From the NCBI GenBank assembly GCA_022410635.1, contig JAJVDF010000363.1, forward strand, positions 177,988-241,987: DNA of 64,000 nt, given 5' to 3'. This document shows positions 10,881 through 22,272 of this stretch, in pieces. Under the pieces are notes generated by a model. That model saw nothing but the letters and a program-made list of their open reading frames with translations. It searched no databases and was not told the DNA's origin. The stretch's first letter is position 1. Each line of letters starts with the position of its first letter. Source of the stretch: Tretioscincus oriximinensis. Its lineage: Eukaryota; Chordata; Lepidosauria; Squamata; Gymnophthalmidae. Made by a program: the position numbers and the translations under genes.

Positions 10881-12005
10881 CTGCCCATCATCCACTCATT
10901 GATCCCAGGAGGATCATAACGAGAAGAAGCTAAATTATCAGTGTTGTAATTTTTTTGCTCCTGAGCACATCTAAATTTTAATCCAGCTTCAGTTGACTTT
11001 TTAGAGTGAGAGAAAGTGGCAGACTGGGTCTAGCAATATTGATTGCCTATTGGATGGCAGCACAGCGGGAAGGGAGGAAGCACACAGGGACAACAGCATG
11101 CATGTGGCAACTACCAAACCCCAAACACTCATATGCCATGCACCAATTTTCAGCCCACTGCATACTGGAAATGGTGTATAGCTGAGNNACCAGGACTGCT
11201 TGCGTGCGCACAAAGCATCACGGGCCAACTGCAGCTTTTAAAANGCAAGTAAACCCCAGAGTGGGTGGGACCCACTTCATCAGGAGCCTTCTTGCCATTG
11301 GGCAAGCTGGCATCCTGGCCAGTCTGCCCCTGGTGAGAGAACACATTGCCATAATTGCAGGATGTTTTATTTTGCTATTCTCTAACCTAGAAAACCTTTT
11401 TTTANTTGATATAACATAGAAAGAAAATTACACTTTGGAGAATCATCTTTGTATATTTCCTGGAGGTGCACTTGTGTCCAAAACTTTATGAAGATACAAC
11501 TCCGATTGTAAAATATACAATTTTCTTGAAGAGAAAAGCCAGGAGGGTAAACTGCAAAATCAGATTGCAAGAGACAGATGTACTAGTTTATAATACAGAT
11601 TTGACATTTTCATGGACATTTACAGCTAGGTTTTGCTCCCAATGGTGTATTAATGTCTTAGATGCACTACAGAAAAGCCAGAAGCCATAATGTGGACCAT
11701 GAATTTTCAGTAGAGCAATTCTTTCACTAGGCTAATTTTTTAGCACAAGTGACAACAATATGTCTATCATTCAGATCACGTCTTCAAAAATAGCTGCCTT
11801 GTGGATGGATGGGGAAGGTGCCCTGATCCCAAAAACTTTCAATGGTGGATCAGAGGTGACAAGATAGTGTGTCCATAACTGTCACAAGCTGTTATGTCCA
11901 TTCCACTTCTAATATGCATTAAAGGCAAGAAAATGCACTTCCAGAGAGTTTGTTATGTGGAGTAGACAAAGAATGAAGATAGTAGCTGCCATGTGCTTTT
12001 TATTT

Positions 12006-12214
12006 TAGGCTGACCAGATGATCCCTTTTTTTGGGGGGGGGGGTTGAAAACCCATTTTTGGGGTGCCTCCCATTTTTTTCTGAGGAAAATGTTTTCAAAA
12101 AAAGATTTTTTTTAAAAAAAGTTTTTTAATTTTCTTTTTCTCAGAAAAAACAGGAGGCACCCCCAAAATGGGTTTTCAACCCCCCCCCCCAAGAGGGGTC
12201 ATCTAGTCAGTCTA
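12006..12214. mobile_element. Palindromic hAT-type MITE, TAGGCTGACCAG family (copy 1)
   Basis: This is a nearly full-length inverted repeat. The left arm starts TAGGCTGACCAGATGATCCC and includes GGGGTGCCTCCCA and TTTTTCTGAGGAAA; the right arm mirrors it and ends ATCTAGTCAGTCTA. The centre is A/T-rich. Flanks TTTTATTT and TTTTATAT look like a decayed 8-bp target-site duplication. Two better preserved copies lie at 19512 and 29600. Confidence 0.75.
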
Positions 12215-12544
12215 TTTTATATAAACCAAGGAAGAGAATGAGTATTTTTCACTTGTTTTTCCTGCTGCAATTGTATCACTATAGAAATAAATAATAATTA
12301 AAACAACACTACAGTGAAAAAATCACTTCAATGATCTCAAATCAAGATTTGATTGAAGAACTAACTTGGCAACATAAAGCTATATGAGACTGACCAGATT
12401 TTCTGAGGGCCAAACTTTATGAATATGCAAATCCCCTGAGAAATCTTGCGCGTGGAAGATACCCATGACAAACCCCCAAACAACGTGAGAAATTTGTGTG
12501 CAAGAAATTTGTGACATCACTTCCAGGGTGGGTGGTGGATGATA

Positions 12545-12895
12545 GTGGAGCCAGAAGAAGAAGGAGAGGTAGTAAGAAGGAGAGGAAGGAAGAAGAGGGT
12601 TTTTATACCCCACTTTTCTCATCCAAGAGGACTCAAAGAGGCTTACAAGGGTATTTTTCACCCGAAGGCTTATATTCTACCTTCCCCACCAGGCTGTGGT
12701 GGTTCCCATTTATCTAGTTGCAGTCAGTTGATATTTCTTGCAATTGTTGCTTTCAAATAGCTGGGTTGGCAGGAGTTACAGACTAGTGGAAGGTACTCAC
12801 CCCCCCCCCCCCCACATCCCACCCAGGGCCTCGAAATGCCATCTCCCAGATGAGACAACATCTCCTTAGCGATTGAGCCATTCGTGCCTGCTCAC
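12545..12895 (-). mobile_element. tRNA-derived SINE, second family (copy 1)
   Basis: On the minus strand the head reads GCACGAATGGCTCAATCGCT (A-box-like), then CATTTCGAGGCCCTG (B-box-like). A CAACTGACTGCAACTAGATA body, CTTGTAAGCC-CTTTGAGTCC and a (TTC)n tail follow. It aligns in order with the plus-strand copy at 29172-29486. A poly-C run (12800-12813) interrupts it. Confidence 0.75.
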
Positions 12896-13319
12896 AAATC
12901 ACTTCCGAGGGGCGTTTTGTGATATTGCTTTCGGGGCATGGCATAAAAATCCACATTAGAGAATCTTTGGAAAATGATGGCTACCTCTTTGGGGCAGCAA
13001 AAAAAGGAAGACCTTCGATTCCCAAACCAGGGATGTGGCAAAAATAGAAATAAAGAGTTTTGCATTACTATAATCTAAATTCAATCCAAATTCAGAGCAA
13101 TTTTAATTGAAGAAANACAATAGCAGAAAAAAATATCTCCCTCAAGCCAAAAGGCCTTCTCACCTATTCCCTCTAAGTTTTTTTTAAAAAAAGATTTCTT
13201 TTTTTNAAAAAAATTCCTCAGCAAAAAATGGGAGTGGGTGGGGTGGATATCCCCAAACCAGTGTTTGCCCAGGAAAAGATCTCTTGCATATCACTCATGA
13301 AGCAATGACCTTTCCTTAC

Positions 13320-13775
13320 CTGACTGTTACTATGTGGTGCTGAACTGGCCGTAGCTGCTGCTGGTCATGTGACCACTGTTTCCATCGATTTCCATCTGTC
13401 TCGTGATGGGGGGTGGATGATGAATCTCCACTGGAGTTTTGGGAGCACAGAGTAGCCCTNTCCCCATGCCCTGGCAGAGGGGGCAAGGCATAGCTGTTTC
13501 TGTTTTCTTGCTGGTTGCAGTGATAATACAGACGAGGCTGGAAAGTGTCTTGGGATCCTGATGGCAGTTGGCCATTAGATCGAGTCAAGATAGGTGCACG
13601 CATATGGCTGGAAGAAGATGGATGGTGGCATCTCACTGCATTGGGAGAACTATTAACAGGGCAGTGATGGACTGGACATGTCCTTTCCCAAGAAGTTCCA
13701 CTGGGACTTGGCTCAATCTTCCTGATCTCTGGCACCTTAAGACAACTTTGACAATGTTCAGGATTTACTTTGTCT
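13320..13775 (-). CDS. DISP2: DISP2 coding exon 2 (cytoplasmic N-terminal linker)
   Basis: This 456-nt exon is bounded by a TTTTACAG acceptor after a T-rich tract and a GTAAGG donor. It encodes 151 full codons of polar, Ser/Pro/His-rich linker. Recognisable blocks are a Cys/His cluster with ERTCPVHHCP, and a C-terminal part with PPLPGHG, LCSQNSSG and PVQHHIVTV. These match human DISP2 PERSCSLHSCP, SSLPGLGD, ALCSHGSS and AVQHHVVSVR in the same order. The linker is predicted to be cytoplasmic, ahead of the first membrane segment. One n call at 13460 leaves one residue undetermined. The plus-strand reading frames across this exon are antisense shadows. Confidence 0.93.
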
Positions 13776-14119
13776 CTGTAAAAAGAAAAAAATATTTCCA
13801 TTTCTGTCCTGCTTCTCAGCAGATAAGCAAGTCTATGCATGACAAAAAGCTCTCAGATTCATTTCAGTTAAGCTTACAGTACTGTCACTCATTGAAACTC
13901 TATGGTTATGATTCCAATTATGTCTATGATCAAGAGACATGTTTTCACCTCGGCATTTGGTCATTAAAATGCCCTGCAAGCTATCATAGAGAGCTGAATT
14001 GTGTGGTTTCTATTATTTATTGTTTTTATGTGAATTAATTATATCCAATGAGTTTTAACAAATTTATTCGTTTTTTAAAAAAATGTTCATTACCAAAGAC
14101 TTACCATAAATGCTATTGC

Positions 14120-14232
14120 TAAAAGTACTGTACTTTTAATCCATCTTCAGTCCTAAAGTACTAACCTATACTTTTCCTGGTTTAGTCCAATTTTTCCTGA
14201 CTGAAGATGGATTAAAAAATATGTGTCANGAC
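14120..14232. mobile_element. Foldback MITE, AACCATCTTCAGTCCTGA family (copy 2)
   Basis: The left arm has TTTTAATCCATCTTCAGTCC and the right arm GACTGAAGATGGATTAAAAA. It is diverged relative to copies at 7784 and 57455 but shares the arm core. Confidence 0.55.
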
Positions 14233-16084
14233 AGCACCCTAGAAAGTGAAAAAACTTAATACTTTTAAACAAACGATATATCTATGCAGCTTCCATTTGC
14301 ACAGTCCACGTAAGTATATTCAAAGGTAGTGATGGTCCAAACATGGAACCATAAGGAAGCATCCCTTCGATTACCCTGAATTATGTTTAGATCAAAACAC
14401 AATTTAGACAAATCCAGAGAAGATCAACCCTCTCCATCTTCAGTGAGTTGCACGTTAAAATCACAGCCAATGGTAATTGAACATAGGAAGTGCTTCTTGA
14501 TCAAAAAGAGTGAAAGTTAATTTTCTCAAGTGGTGAAAGGACTGTTGCTGACAAGCAAGAGGAAGAGCTCTCTCCCATTCTGCTGTTCAATTCTTTAAGG
14601 AGTATATGTGATAGCAAGGCTGTGGAACTGATGCAAATCCGTGAGGCCCTCTTGCTCAACTTCAACACCAAAGCACCCTGTAGGCTGGGTCATGCAGATC
14701 TTGCCACTATACAGTGTATTCATGGTGCCATAATCCAGGACTGATTATTTATTTGTTTTATTATCCCACCTTTATAAAACCCTATATTTGTTTGTTCACA
14801 TTTTTGCTAAAGGCAGTAAAATACACAAAAGGCAATGGCAAACATTCAAGCTAGTCCTTTGATTGATGCTGATTCAAAACCAGCATTTCTTAATCTCATC
14901 AGGCCGGTGTATTTATGGCCATAAATAGATTTGATGGAAGAAGGAAAAACACTCATCATAGGCAGACAGTATGGAGAAGATACATTGCATCTCGGTAGTA
15001 AAAGCTGCTTCCTTTTTTTTTCCCCCAATGGTCTTTTCTTTATGATCCGTTATCAAGTATATATTGCAATTATTTCCTCTATTTTCAAAAAATCTCTGAT
15101 GTGCTAAAAGTTTACATTTGCCAAGTTCCCATCTAAATTTAACATTTTTTTTTTAAAAAAACCTGGGAATTCATGAATAGGAACTTATAATAACATTTTA
15201 AAAAGGAATTGAAGCAATAATCCTAGATATCTAATGTTGTGAAAATGCAATGCTTAAAATGTGATGTAGAGCAGGGACCTAGAAAATTTCATTTCTCCTT
15301 GCAATTTGATATCATCATGTATTTTAGAAGCTGAGTTTAAGGGGTAAATTGCTTTGTAGATCAGAGAGAAAAGCCAGCATCATGGTACCATGAAAAACTA
15401 CCTCTGGGACACCCTTTAATGTTATTGCTCTCACCTTCCATATAAAAAGGCTCTTCCAATATACAAAATGTTGAACAAGGACATAATGAAACACAAGGCT
15501 TAGTATAGGGTTGAGTTATGATACACCACTGTGTTAAAAATTAATTTCACTTTCTTTGTATAGCCTTTTGCCTTGCCTTTTCAGGAAGCTTCTTTATTGT
15601 AGGAAACTTCTTAATTTTAATACAGGTATAATAATGTGTAAAATGTCATGAATATTAACAGGGATGCAGAAATATTGGCTGGGATATTAGCATTAAGCCT
15701 GTCAATGAAAAAGATTGTAGAACGTAGCCTTGAGCAAGTAAAGCCCCAAATGAGAACTAGAGTGGCACAATCCTGAGTATTCCCCACCTCATGGTTGGGA
15801 TTCACCCCCAAAATGGTATTCCTATTTTTTTTCAAGCCATTTCTCTGAGATTTTAGTTATACAGTAATCAAATTATCTCCATTTTCAGGTGTGAACAAAC
15901 TAGAGAGAGGATTTTCATTTTCAACCATTTCTGTAGCTTGGGGTGTTTCCTGTTTTCACCTTATAGAAGGTGAACAAAGCAGAGTTTTGTTTTGATGGTA
16001 GAAGATAGCAGAAATAGAATAGAGGGTACATCCAGGCTATTGTATTTTACAGCAAAATATTCTAAATACCAGTGGAATTAAGCC

Positions 16085-16690
16085 CACTGCCCTAGGGATA
16101 CAGTGGGCTCTAGTGTTCTTGCTAAGGCAGTGGGCTTTCTTTTTCTTCTTCTTCTCTTGTGTTGTTGTTCTTCTTCATTTGCAGCCAGACTCCACTGAAG
16201 ATGGACAGACCCCCAGACCCAGGGGGTGAGGGAGATACAAAAAGAAAAGACATTTTTTNGGGGGGAAGGAGCACTGGGGGGAGGGAAAAAGAGGAGGAAG
16301 GTGGGACCCTGGGGGGAGAGGCAGCTATGCTGTGTCTGCTGGAGTAACTTTTAGTCAGGGGAGGGAAGAAGGTCCAGGGAGGCGACTGAGGGGAAGGGAG
16401 GAGGGCCAGACTAGGCCTGCTCCTCGGGCTCCATTATTGGGAGCACCCTAAGGTTTTCGGGTGCCTTCCAGTAATGGAGGCAGCAGGCTCTGGCCTGCTC
16501 TGGAACAGAGGGGGGAGGCAGGGACAGGCGGCGGGGGTGAGGCACCTGCTGCGATCGTCTCCACCGCCATCACGGATGGTGGTGATGACATTGTTATCCC
16601 CTGCTGGTGCCCTTCTGGGCTCTAACAAGGACTCGAGGCCTCTGTCAGGGTTTGGGCAAGGCTGTGCCTAATGGTGCCGACTTCACACAA
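16085..16690 (+). repeat. GC/purine-rich repeat block with 5' hairpin
   Basis: The block starts with a hairpin, AGCCCACTG then a loop and CAGTGGGCT, followed by CTAG and a TTCTTC tract. The hairpin resembles those at 6972 and 56813. Downstream is an unusually G-rich stretch. Short ORFs are Gly/Arg-rich and not convincing. I read it as another member of the hairpin repeat family with a different body. Confidence 0.4.
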
Positions 16691-17639
16691 CCACATTTTT
16701 GCTAGCAGGAGGNTGTAATGGTCTGCCAGCTCGTTTGGGCTTTATAATATAGGATTTTGCTGCAAATGATTAACTGTTTCTCCATATAAAAGAAGAAATT
16801 TCTTCCTGGTAAATTCCCCTATGGATCCCATGAATTCCAGGAATAATTCCTTCCTTGCAGTGGCTGTTCTGTTTTGCTATTGGCTGCTGATTTTCCTTGT
16901 TACTGGGCAGGTGAATACAGATCTAGGGTGGATTTGCAATCACAAATGCTCTTTTTTCCTGTGCCCTGCCTTGCTGAAAGGCTGGCAAATAATCATGAGG
17001 CAGAGCTGGAGTTCTGGGGAAGCCTTACCACCATGTCTACTTGTTTTAAAAAGACAGGGTTTAATTCAGGGACTTTTTTCATCACACTCCTCTTTAAATC
17101 TACATTTCCCTATAAGCCATCAATCAGAATCTAGACGCTTTCTTCACTGAGCCTTATTTCAAGAAATATTTTGAAATATACTTGGAACTCCACCCTATCT
17201 CTCTTCTCCCAGCCTCCCATTCAGACTGGTGCCCTGAGCCCACTATCCAGGGAACAGGGCATCCAGCCCTGCCAGGCCTCTTCCCTCCCTCCCTCTAACC
17301 TTCTTTGCCCCTTGCCTCTTCTTACTGCCTCCCATTCTCTATAAAGAAGACTGAAGCTGAAGTAAAATGTAACCCATGATAGCACCCAAATTATGTGGAA
17401 TGGTATGTGAACAACAGGCCCCTTAGACTCCTTTCTGAAACATAATAAGATCTAGTGAATTTTGAGCCTATGATAATATTAGTCTGTTCTTAGCCTGTGC
17501 AACATACCAAGATCCAAAGAGCAGAGCCAGTCTTGGTTCTTGTTTTTAAAATGCCATAATAACTTCATTTTGGAAAGACTATCAGCTTTCTTCTCTGCTT
17601 GAGGAAGGAAAGACCATGATTATTAATTTCATGTTCTTT

Positions 17640-18870
17640 TATGATAGAATCTGAGTCAATCAATGAAATGCCTTAGCTATATCTTGATATCAGCAAGGCA
17701 TTAGACAAAGGATCTCTTGTTTCATACTATCCTCATTAAAATAATTGATCAAACATGGGATCAACAAGGCAAGTGTGTGGTGGACTTATTAGTAACTCAG
17801 TGATTGTACTGAAAATGATCAGCCTCATAAATGGTTTCTTATTCAGTGTCTTTAGAGAGGTGCCACCAATATATGTTCCAAGGGTGGTGAAATGATCTGA
17901 ATGAGGGAGTTGAAAAGATGCTGATTAAATTTGCAGATGACACAAAGCTAGGAGGGATTGCTAACACTAGGGGAAGGAGGGGGTTGATTTAAAACAATCT
18001 AGACAAGCTTGAACAATGGATTGAAATGAACAGAATTAAATATTAACAGAGAGAAATATAAAGTTCTTCATTTGGATAAGTTAGCAACAACAACACTTAT
18101 TTATAATATCCCTTTCACCAAAAAGCTGTGCCCTTGGCTTTTGTTGCTTTCTCAACAACATTTCTATTTCTATGCAATAGGTGAGGCTGAGAGGGTTCTA
18201 AAGAACTGTGACTGGCCAAAGATAACCCAGTTGGTTTCTTATGGAGGAGTGTGGAATTGAACTAGGAGACTACCAGATAAGAGTCCAACACTCTAACCAT
18301 TACATCAAACTGACTCCAGATCATCATCATCCTCCTTCTGAAAAGGATTTGGATGTACTGATAGATCACCGGCTGACTATAAGTGAACAACAGAATGCAT
18401 CTGCAAAAAAGACAAATACCATTCTAGTAGCATGTAGTGAACAGTAAATCATGAGACNTTATTGGTCAAACCACAGAGTACTATAGTTTGTTCTAGGAAA
18501 CCCAACTGAAACGAAAATTACAAACTGGAGCAAGCTCAAAGGAAAGCTACCAGAATTTACTTCCTGAAGAGGTAGTGGTAGCTAACAGCTTGAATAGTTT
18601 CAAGACAGGACTAGACAGGTTTATGGACACCAAGGGTATAAATGGATACCAGGATGGATGTATGGAAGTTTCCTCTGGGATGGAGCAACAGGCANGACTC
18701 CTGAAATACNATTTGCAGGGAGTCATGAACAGGAGCATATTTTGCTTTCCTCTGTTTGGACTGCCCAGGTGCATCTGGTGGGCCTCTGTGTGACACAGAA
18801 TGCTGGACTTGATGGGCTGTGGCCTGATNCAGTATGGCTCTTCTTATGTTCTTATGTACCAAGATGGTGA
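17640..18870 (+). mobile_element. CR1 LINE (degenerate), with nested SINE
   Basis: The first part encodes a decayed RT block with FADDTKLGGIA around 17930-17965 and EQWIEMN-like remains. The copy resumes after the SINE with EKDLDVLIDHRLTIS, and ends with the 3' segment NSFKTGLDRFMDTKGINGY, CCTCTGTGTGACACAGAATG and the CTTATGTTCTTATGT tail. Frameshifts, stops and n calls show it is inactive. It is inserted in DISP2 intron 1 in antisense orientation to the gene. Confidence 0.85.
18080..18316 (-). mobile_element. Sauria-type SINE (copy B), nested in CR1
   Basis: The minus strand reads from a degraded tRNA head near 18316 through CACAGTTCTTTAGAACCCTC and AGCCTCACC to an AT-rich tail near 18095. 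It splits one CR1 copy, so it inserted later than that CR1. Confidence 0.75.
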
Positions 18871-19139
18871 GTAGTCCAATACACATGTGCTACAGGAAGT
18901 AGTTACAGGATCTAGACATGTTTGGAGAGAAAGCTGAAGAGAGGCATGATACCTTCAAATATCTGAAGTTCTATAGAAATGTAGCGGGATCTTAGCACAC
19001 TTCTTGCTTCTCCAAGAAGGAAGAATTAGAGCCAATGAGATGAAAGTGTAAAGGCATAGAGACATATTATAGTATTGGGAAAAAAAAACTTCCTGACAGT
19101 AACACTGCTCCAGGAGACTGCCCCCATTTTGATCTACTT

Positions 19140-19318
19140 GCTAGTATCGGACTCTTATCTGGTAGTCTCCCAGTTCGATTCCACACTCTTCCATGAAGCC
19201 AAATCACAGTTCTTTAGAATTCTCTTAGCNCCGCCTACTTCACAGAGTGTCTGTTATGGAAAAAGCAACAAAAGCCATATATTTTTCCTTTTGATGAAAT
19301 AAACAAATAAATATTATT
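19140..19318 (+). mobile_element. Sauria-type SINE (copy C), 5'-truncated
   Basis: The sequence TCTGGTAGTCTCCCAGTTCG continues into ATTCCACACTCTTCCATGAA, AATCACAGTTCTTTAGAATTC and a body ending ATGAAATAAACAAATAAATA. It lacks most of the tRNA head and has one n call. Confidence 0.75.
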
Positions 19319-19511
19319 ATAAGATTTTCAAGCAAAGGATGGGATGGTTTAGTAACTCCTGGATTGAATAGGGCATTGGCCTTGTAAAGTCTGGAGATGC
19401 TTTCCAATTCCAATTCCAATTCTACTGTTTGGGTTTAGTCATTAATTAAACCTTTTAACCTGTTATTGACCTAACCCAAAGCCTCTCCAGAAAATGTAGG
19501 TCCTTTGACTG

Positions 19512-19727
19512 TAGGCTGACCAGATGACCCCTTTTTTGGGGTGGCTGAGTTTGAAAACCCGGTTTTGGGATGCCTCCCAGTTTTTTCTGAGGAATTTATT
19601 TTCAAAAAAATATTTTTTTGATTTTTTTTTTTGGTTTTTTTTATTTTTTTTTCCTCAGAAAAAACTGGGAGGCATACCAAAAACGGATTTTCAACCCCCC
19701 TCCAAAAGGGGTCATCTGGTCAGCCTA
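19512..19727. mobile_element. Palindromic hAT-type MITE, TAGGCTGACCAG family (copy 2)
   Basis: This foldback has termini TAGGCTGACCAGATGACCCC and its inverse ending CATCTGGTCAGCCTA. It is flanked by perfect 8-bp direct repeats TTTGACTG (19504-19511 and 19728-19735). Arms contain GGGATGCCTCCCAGTTTTTTC and the exact-sense inverse; the loop is poly-T. The 8-bp duplication and TA-G termini support hAT. It has no ORF of its own. Confidence 0.88.
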
Positions 19728-20039
19728 TTTGACTGTGAAATGTGCCTGGGGATGCTGTCTCAAAAGGCAGTCCCTGAAGCCCATTTGACAAAATGGTGGC
19801 ACGTCTGGATATCCTTNCCCTCTCCCACAACTGCTATTCGGATCCCTCCCTCTGATTCTCTCCTGTGACATTCTTGGAGAGGGGTGTGGGGTGCGGATGG
19901 CAATGATGATGTTCCCAGGATTTCTTTCTTCCTGGATGGCAACACTCACTCCTTATGGCTTGCTATTGGCCATGAATCGCAAGGCTAGCCTTTATATAGA
20001 CAAAGACATGTATATATTTACAGACACAGCTAGGAAAGA

Positions 20040-21230
20040 TTCCACGCGCCTTGGATTTACAAAGCCAGGCTGCCTGGGCTTGCCTCGGGCTCCCTTTGTT
20101 TGAACAGCCACGCCGTCGCGCTCATCCCACACACCCGCCTTTTGGGGTGGGGAGGGGCTTCCCCCAAACGGCAGCTCCTCCCGAGCACCCGGGGCCCCGA
20201 GCGGCCCTTGACTCCAGGGCAGGAAGACGGTGGGCTCGGTTTGGTCTCGCCCGCAGGGGAACAAGCTCGCCCGTCAGTTCCCCGGAGAGACAAACCCTTG
20301 GGGAGCCACATGCAGAGCAGCAGCAACTGCAGGGCTGCAAAGGGCGGCCTCGCCCTCCGCCCAGCAACAGCACCGGCCGTTCACCCTCCGCAGGCGCCTG
20401 GAGCAGCCGAAGGAGGCTTGGCGGAAGGGAGTGGCTGGAGCCCCTGGCGAAGCGCTTACGGTTTTCTTCCTCCCCAGCCAGCCCCTTTCCTTCCTCCGAG
20501 CTGCCAACTCCGGTGGGGGCGATGGCGGCTGGGGCAATGGCAGGCGTGGCTCCGGGCAAGGTGGCTGAGCGCCGGTCCCTCCCCCCTCCCCCCCAAGGGG
20601 GGGCTTCCATTGTCTGCGAAGGCTCGGCTGGCCTTGGGGCGGGGGCAGCGCCATGCAAGGGGCCAACGGGGGAGCGCGGGCAAGAGGCGCCCAGCAGCCC
20701 TCCAAGGACACAAGGCGGGAGGGTGGCGGGAGGCGCCTTTCCCATGCAACCGAGCCTTACCTGGAAGAAGAGTCCGCCTTCTCCTGGCGCATCGCCGTGG
20801 CCTCTGCTGCTCGCCCTCCGGCCGCCCCCGCCGCCGGGTCCGGGGTCTGGGACCTCGCCGCAGCAGCCTCCATGGCCCTCGGCGTTTGCCTCCTTGTGCC
20901 GCGCAGGCGCCGCTGCCTTCGCTGCCCGGGCTTGGCGGGAGGAAGGCAGAGCTGAAGGCGCTGTCCGCGGACCCGTGGTGCTGAACGCTCGTCCCGGCGT
21001 CGCCGCAGCGCCGGCTCCCTTGGACCGCAGAGCGCATGCGCCAATCCTGGAAGCCCCGACGAAAGGAGAAGGGATGAGTCCAAGTCCGGCACGTGACTTG
21101 GCCCAATCGCAGCACAGGGAGGCGGCGGCTGTGGACGTCTCTGAGGGGACGAGGCGTGGAGCATCTGAAGAAGTCGACTTGGCTACCAACGCTCGTGCTG
21201 CTGGCCTTTTTTCTTGAGAGTCTCCAAGGT
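20040..21230. promoter_or_regulatory. CpG island, DISP2 promoter and first exon
   Basis: This is the only long GC- and CpG-rich stretch in the window, with abrupt AT-rich flanks. It covers the DISP2 start exon. Upstream of the minus-strand ATG are a palindromic NRF1-type GCGCATGCGC (21032-21041) abutting CCAAT (21041-21045), and an E-box CACGTG (21090-21095) with CCAAT (21103-21107). No TATA box is evident. The many overlapping open frames of up to 388 codons are products of GC richness. The exact transcription start was not determined. Confidence 0.85.
20761..20873 (-). CDS. DISP2: DISP2 coding exon 1 (start codon)
   Basis: The exon holds 37 codons plus two bases. The ATG at 20873-20871 lies in a near-ideal Kozak context (GCCATGG). 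The peptide is low-complexity and Ala-rich, begins MEAAAARSQ and ends MRQEKADSSS. The donor reads CCAG|GTAAGG on the minus strand, and the split codon AG+A gives Arg at the junction with exon 2. Human DISP2 also begins with a low-complexity Ser/Gly/Pro stretch, so sequence identity here is weak. The assignment rests on phase, the strong donor, and position in a CpG island upstream of a certain exon 2. An upstream in-frame ATG at 21164 exists and would add a compositionally biased extension; I favour the internal one for its context. Confidence 0.75.
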
Positions 21231-21350
21231 CCTGTCTCCACTGAGCCTTATTCCGGGCTATAAAAGGGTCCTGCCATAGTCTATACTGGCAGGTGGATGG
21301 TCAAGTTCTGTCCTAAGTTATAGCCCAGAGTAAGGCTCAGTGAGGACAGA
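21228..21350. mobile_element. Foldback element, CCACTGAGCCTTATTC family (copy 1)
   Basis: The left arm is GTCTCCACTGAGCCTTATTC then CGGGCTATAA; the right arm is TTATAGCCCAGAGTAAGGCT then CAGTGAGGAC. Near-duplicate flanks GAGTCTCCAAG and GAGTCCAAG may be the target duplication. It sits at the upstream edge of the DISP2 CpG island. Relatives are at 36966 and 59303. Confidence 0.6.
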
Positions 21351-21938
21351 GTCCAAGTGCTACAAAGCCCCCCTTTCTGGACTTTCTGAACTAAGACTAT
21401 CCTGGTTATTGCTCTGAAAAGGATTAGAGGATGACTTCAAGAGCTCTGGGGACGCCAAGGTGCTTCTTTTCCCTTGATTCATTTCCATTGACTGGAAATG
21501 TGGACCCTACAGACCTCATGCCAGAGGCCAAATATTGGCATAGCAGGGTCATTTGATTTCTGACCAAAGCTCCCACCAAGGCAAGGCCCTGCAATTGCCC
21601 TGCACTTCCGGAAATCTGCTCTGAATACTGATTCCCAGTGACAATGAATTATGCAAAGTTTCCTGTGTATGTAACCCCTCAAAAACCCCTATTGAAGAAA
21701 AAAACACTGCCTCAAAGGCTTAAAGTACTGCTCCACAAGATAACACTATGACTGTGACGACTTGCAAAGGAGCTAGCAGCACTTTGAGACTAACTTGAGA
21801 AAAGTGGTTGGCATAAGCTTTCGTAGACAGGTCTACTTCTTCAGATGCTGAGGGACTCATGTCAGGGTCAGGTATTTATAGGGAAATGTGTATGGGAGAA
21901 GACAAAGCATATGCAACTGTAGGGAGGTGTTGAATTGC

Positions 21939-22000
21939 AGGTAAATAGCAGGAACTAATCTCCTTAAAAAGACAGGTAAATAGCAGGAACTAATCCTCTT
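21939..22000. repeat. Two-copy tandem duplication, about 35 bp
   Basis: AGGTAAATAGCAGGAACTAA occurs twice, 35 bp apart, inside the Penelope-like element. It affects the C-terminal reading of its endonuclease ORF. Confidence 0.8.
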
Positions 22001-22042
22001 ATGTAAAAAAGTGCCTGGGGCAACAAGGTGCAATGTCTGGTA

Positions 22043-22272
22043 NNNNNNNNNNNNNNNNNNNNNNNNNNNNNNNNNNNNNNNNNNNNNNNNNNNNNNNNNN
22101 NNNNNNNNNNNNNNNNNNNNNNNNNNNNNNNNNNNNNNNNNNNNNNNNNNNNNNNNNNNNNNNNNNNNNNNNNNNNNNNNNNNNNNNNNNNNNNNNNNNN
22201 NNNNNNNNNNNNNNNNNNNNNNNNNNNNNNNNNNNNNNNNNNNNNNNNNNNNNNNNNNNNNNNNNNNNNNNN
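22043..22272. other. Assembly gap (230 n)
   Basis: A run of n inside the Penelope-like element. Any frame read through it is meaningless. Confidence 0.99.

Larger units (their letters stand above)
9908..13319 (-). other. DISP2 intron 2
   Basis: The intron holds a CR1 fragment (10765-10880), a palindromic hAT MITE (12006-12214) and a second-type SINE (about 12545-12895). A partial A/T-rich relative of the MITE core lies near 13160-13260. Confidence 0.8.
13776..20760 (-). other. DISP2 intron 1
   Basis: This large first intron carries a MITE (14120), a GC-rich repeat-like block (16085-16690), a CR1 with nested SINE (17640-18870), another SINE (19140) and a palindromic hAT MITE (19512). Its 3' side on the plus strand (about 20040 upward) is the CpG island. 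The 14.3-16.0 kb and 16.7-17.6 kb stretches have nothing recognised. Confidence 0.8.
578..20873 (-). other. DISP2: DISP2 gene, 5' part: coding exons 1-7 and introns
   Basis: This is the span of the recognisable part of a Dispatched-2 gene on the minus strand. Seven exons (20873-20761, 13775-13320, 9907-9878, 7321-7198, 5406-5294, 2977-2859, 675-578) have AG acceptors and GT donors. Their phases match at every junction and sum to 1053 nt, or 351 codons, without a stop. The translated blocks follow the order of vertebrate DISP2: Cys/His-rich N-terminal linker, VQHH-V-VR block, SQ-IAEWPVAVL membrane segment, GFEPR-TDIG, RRMVEP-FFCGPP, then LVFMSTS-GSLWNL. Dispatched proteins are 12-TM RND-family transporters with a sterol-sensing domain. 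DISP1 releases lipid-modified Hedgehog; the role of DISP2 is less clear. The rest of the protein (about 1,400 aa in human) must be encoded left of position 1. Confidence 0.92.

Noticed and set aside
13568..14038. 156-codon plus-strand frame
   Set aside because: It is antisense to DISP2 exon 2 and its flank and has no homology.
20051..21241. Long open frames of up to 388 codons on both strands at 20-21.2 kb
   Set aside because: All overlap a CpG island where GC richness removes stop codons. They are Ala/Pro/Gly/Arg-rich, and only the 113-nt minus-strand exon ending at 20761 fits a gene.
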